Under the pieces are notes generated by a model. That model saw nothing but the letters and a program-made list of their open reading frames with translations, was not told where the DNA came from and searched no databases. This document shows positions 60,607 through 64,000 of a stretch of 64,000 nucleotides of DNA, one piece after another. A program made the position numbers and the translations under genes. This DNA comes from Voacanga thouarsii (Eukaryota; Streptophyta; Magnoliopsida; Gentianales; Apocynaceae): the NCBI GenBank assembly GCA_026120185.1, contig JANUWF010001217.1, positions 3,022,001 to 3,086,000 on the forward strand. The letters are read 5' to 3'. The first letter of the stretch is position 1; every line of letters starts with the position of its first letter.

Positions 60607-62494
60607 ATGTTATAAATCTTATACTATACCAATAATATCAAATAAATCAATTAATCAGAATAGGCTCAACTTCAATTAAATAATTAAATTCTAATAAAAT
60701 CTATGCTTTTATTTTATGACAACGATTACAAAAAAAATTAGCATGAACTAAGTGTCTTCTTAATATTCAATATTCAAAATTAAGTCTTATTCAAGTTGTA
60801 TATAAAATTTTAATTTTGGTTTTAATTTAAAGAAATTGAAATTAATTACATAATTTTTATTTAATTCAAATGACTATTTCAAAATATTCAAATTCTCAAA
60901 TATTCTCAAATATTAATATTCTAAATTTAATAAAACTAAATATTTAAGGTAAATAAATATTAATAAAAATATTTAAGGTAACTTTCCATGCAAAATTCAA
61001 ATATTAATATTCTTATTCGTTTAAGGTAAATAAAAATAAAAAAATATTTAATAATTTAAATTTAACTATATTAACAAATTTTTTATTAAAATAAAAAATC
61101 GAATTTCATAACATCCATATAAATCTCAAATATGGGAAGCATCTCAATTAAATTCTAACAAAAAATTTATTTTTATTTCTTGACAACAATTACAAAGAAA
61201 TATAGCATGAAATAATTAAGATAATTAACAGTTACAATAATAAAAAAAAGTTAATATACGGTAATATGATATTTTTCTACTTAATTTTTACATAACAAAT
61301 TAATATTAAATACTTGAAAAGGATAAAATATTATTCAAAATTTAAGTCTCTTCTTACTATTCAATATTCAAAATTAAGTCTTCTTCAAATTGTATACAAA
61401 ATTTTATTTTTAGTTTTAATTTAAAGAAATTGAAATTAATTACATAATATTTTAATATTTATTTAATTCAAATGATTATTTCAAAATATTCAAATTCTCA
61501 AATATTTGAATTTTTAAAAATTTTTAAAATATTAATATTTCAAATTTAATTGTATCTAAAAAAAAGGATAGGTCTTTTAATTGTATCCAAATTTAATATT
61601 TGAAAATTCTACAAGAATGGATAAAACTATATCTATGTGCTTCAATATATATTCCAAATGGATTAAATTGAAAGTTCCAGACTATTGGACAATTCCAGCC
61701 CAACATCATTTATTTATTTATTTCATATGAGTATTTTTTTTATTCTAAATTCATTATAATTTTTTTATTCTAAATTTTTCTATCTGAAAATAATTTGTAA
61801 TTTATTCTAAATTCACTATATGTTTTTTTTTCCCCATTTCACTTGAAAAGAAATTGATCATTTCGTTTGAAAAAATGGAGCGCTCCTGCATCTCACTCAA
61901 ATTCCAATCCGAAATTGCAACAATTTCATACTCACTAAAATAATCAAAATAAACTACAGCAAATGCTCACCAAAATAAACAGCAATAACTTTTAAACAAT
62001 TTCATATTTTCACAAAATATTCCAAACAGTTTATATATTCACTGTAATATGATAAAATAACAATTCACTAAAATAATATCTTAAAATAATTCACAATCCT
62101 CCACTAAACCATTATCAAATCTCTTAAATCTCAATACCACAATTCAATACATTGGCAGAGGCATAAGAAATATACAAGAATTAAATGTATAATGTAACTA
62201 ACTATCAACAGTGACCTCTTATTTAAAAAAAAAAAAACCTGTAAACTAAAGAAGGAGACGCCTCTGACTTGAAGAAATCCACAACGCAGCGACTGAACGA
62301 AGAAGCAACTGTGTGCGTCTACCAGAGTAGGAGAATTGCAAAGCAAAGATGGAGAATGACAGTGAAGGACAATGGCGGAAAGGTGAAGGATTGAAGAGAA
62401 GTAGAAGGAAGAAATGGCAATGAGGTGAAGAGAAGCATAAGGAGAAATGGCCAGAATGCAAAATGGCAAGGCATTAAAAGGAAGAAAAAAATCA
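60607..62494. other. AT-rich 5' flank of the transposase within the Mutator-like element
   Basis: Non-coding. A direct duplication is visible: about 60690-60905 and about 61165-61505 share TTTATGACAAC/TTTCTTGACAAC, TTCAATATTCAAAATTAAGT and TTTAAAGAAATTGAAATTAA, with indels between. Confidence 0.65.
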
Positions 62495-62802
62495 CTGTGT
62501 GCCCGTGATCATGACAAGCACTCGTGAATGTGCTTTGTTGAAATTGCTAAAAAGAGAGAAGAAGACAAAATCGGGTCTGCCACTACTGTCGAAGGATAGA
62601 AAGTCTCCTTGCATCTGCCAGACTCGAGAAGACCCCTGCATGGGCTTCTTCATATAAAAAAGCCACCTTGCGTCTGTCGGGCGTAAGGTGTCAGCATACC
62701 TCGAGTCTGGCAGATGCGAGAAATTCCCCACATGGGGCAAGGTCCGCTTTGGAACCCAATTGCGGATGGAGATTCCAAAAGAAACCCATTTTGGTCAAAA
62801 AC
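62495..62802 (-). repeat. Right terminal inverted repeat of the Mutator-like element
   Basis: About 308 bp, inverse of the left arm. Contains the same GCATCTGCCAGACTCGAG / GCGTCTGTCGGGCGTAAGG words in both orientations. Confidence 0.85.
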
Positions 62803-64000
62803 TCAAAATATTATCTTCTATTCTAATTTTGCGTCAAATGTATTACAAATCTCATATTAATACTAAAATATTTTCAAAATATCTCAATAGCAAATAAGTT
62901 TGATATAACTCAAGAAGCAGTTTCATTGATAGTTTTGGAATTTTCTTTTTGAAATGAGCTATTAGAGAATTGATTGTCCTCCTTCATTTTGGTGATCATT
63001 TGGGATTTTTTTTTTTAAGTGTATTGAAACTTTCTTATTGAAATATTTATTATAGATAATATTTGATATATATAAATAAATACAAATATAGAAAAAAAGA
63101 ATATGTCAAAATAAATAAAATTTTTATAAAAATATAAAATATATAATCTACTAATGAGATAAAGAAATAAAAATGTATGGGGCAAAGTATTTAATAAAAA
63201 AAAAAATAATGCAACCTCTAAAAAGAAAATACAAAAATCTCCATTGATCTTTTTTTAATATTTAAAATTTATTTGAAATATTCTATAATTATTGAATATT
63301 TTTTATATTAGTTCACAAAGAGGATAGAAAAAGAGAAAAGAGTGAAACTCTTAATTTACTGTCATTTTATTTAGTTTGAGTAAAAAATAAAGATAATAAA
63401 TATTTTTTAATTTATTTATATTTTGACTGATTATTTTTTATGTAAAGATAAAATTGTCTCATCAAACTTACTTGTTTTCCATATTTTTTTTCTTAATCAA
63501 ATAAAATAAGATACTTATTTACTTCCAAATTTATATCTTCTACTATTTTTTTCTCTCCTTTTACTTTAATCAAATATACTATTAAAAATTTTGACTTTAA
63601 AAACTAAATTTATATATTTGGTCCAAATTTTTCAAAATTCAATCATATGATGCAATTAATTTTAAGAAAAAAATTAATTCTAAATGCCATCCAAATTATT
63701 TTTAAATTCTTTAAAATCTACTTAAATTTTAATTTTTCTTATGCACGTTAATTATTTCTTTTCTATTTCGGTATCTTGTTACCCCATAGGATTATAATTT
63801 TTTGACAAATTATTCATAAATAACTAACTTGACTTAATAATAAATACTTACAAAACTACACTTTAAAAGTGTGACAAAATAATAAAATTAAATAATAATT
63901 TGATTATATATATATATAATAGGAGTTGCGGAAGCCTCCTATGATGACACATGCCACTCTCTTGCACTCATACCTTACACTGTGAATTTAATATTTTTTA
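62803..64000. other. AT-rich flank, no gene recognised
   Basis: Very AT-rich with homopolymer runs and a short TA repeat near 63906-63920. No protein-like reading frame and no element boundary identified. Confidence 0.55.

Larger units (their letters stand above)
53571..62802 (-). mobile_element. Mutator-like element with mudrA-type transposase and PMD gene, 9.2 kb
   Basis: Long terminal inverted repeats: the left end GTTTTTGATCAAAAGGGGTT (53571) corresponds to the reverse complement of the right end, GTTTTTGACCAAAATGGGTT (62802). Similarity continues inward over 300-390 bp, including AAAGCACATTCACGAGTGCTT in both arms. Inside are two minus-strand genes, a mudrA-type transposase (57784-60552) and a plant mobile domain gene (about 55903-57470), both broken. 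Long TIRs, mudrA and coding size fit MULEs. A 9-bp target duplication was not found, so the ends are uncertain by a few bases. PMD domains are known from both host genes (MAIN/MAIL1) and transposons; here the domain lies within the TIRs. Confidence 0.85.

Noticed and set aside
53550..62820. 9-bp target duplication for the Mutator-like element
   Set aside because: The sequences beside the two TIR ends (CGTCTTTAG and TCAAAATAT) do not match; I report the element without claiming a duplication.
1..64000. CRISPR arrays, operons, tRNA or rRNA genes
   Set aside because: No spaced identical repeats, no prokaryotic gene organisation and no cloverleaf or rRNA sequence were seen; the DNA is plant nuclear.

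Overview
The window is nuclear DNA from a flowering plant, almost certainly a eudicot. The evidence is the AT-rich intergenic sequence, split genes with GT-AG introns, a chloroplast-type ribosomal protein S1 exon with a transit-like leader, and dense plant transposons (Copia, RTE LINE, Stowaway, hAT, Helitron, Mutator). I cannot name the species. All coding calls come from reading the translations and splice sites by eye; no database was searched.

Only two host genes look intact, both on the minus strand. The first is a single-exon DUF6817-like protein with an HD-like motif and a TPR-like C-terminus (20288-21574). The second is a long oligopeptidase B-like serine peptidase (36349-53452). I could assemble it as 11 exons, 2,325 nt and 774 codons plus stop, with every junction keeping frame and a complete Ser-Asp-His triad. 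Its introns hold an antisense RTE LINE, a truncated second RTE copy and a Stowaway MITE.

Region by region: 1-2048 holds a broken gene I do not recognise. 2049-13853 is a decayed Copia retrotransposon with 1.9-2.2 kb LTRs; it has taken a solo LTR of its own family in the protease region and a 173-bp tandem duplication in the integrase region. 13859-20287 is mostly AT-rich, with an hAT-type MITE in a perfect 8-bp target duplication. 22017-25000 has a Helitron-like 3' terminus followed by exons of a MATE transporter and an isolated first exon of plastid RPS1, all on the same strand, which suggests a gene-capturing Helitron. 27012-32541 is a second Copia element with about 0.3-kb LTRs. 32940-33274 is a solo LTR with a perfect 5-bp target duplication.

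53571-62802 is a 9.2-kb Mutator-like element with long terminal inverted repeats. It carries two decayed minus-strand genes, a mudrA-type transposase and a plant mobile domain (PMD) gene. Its left end lies about 118 bp upstream of the peptidase start codon, so it is physically part of, or next to, that promoter. This composite element and the Helitron-like capture are the most interesting structures. No tRNA, rRNA, CRISPR or prokaryotic feature was seen.
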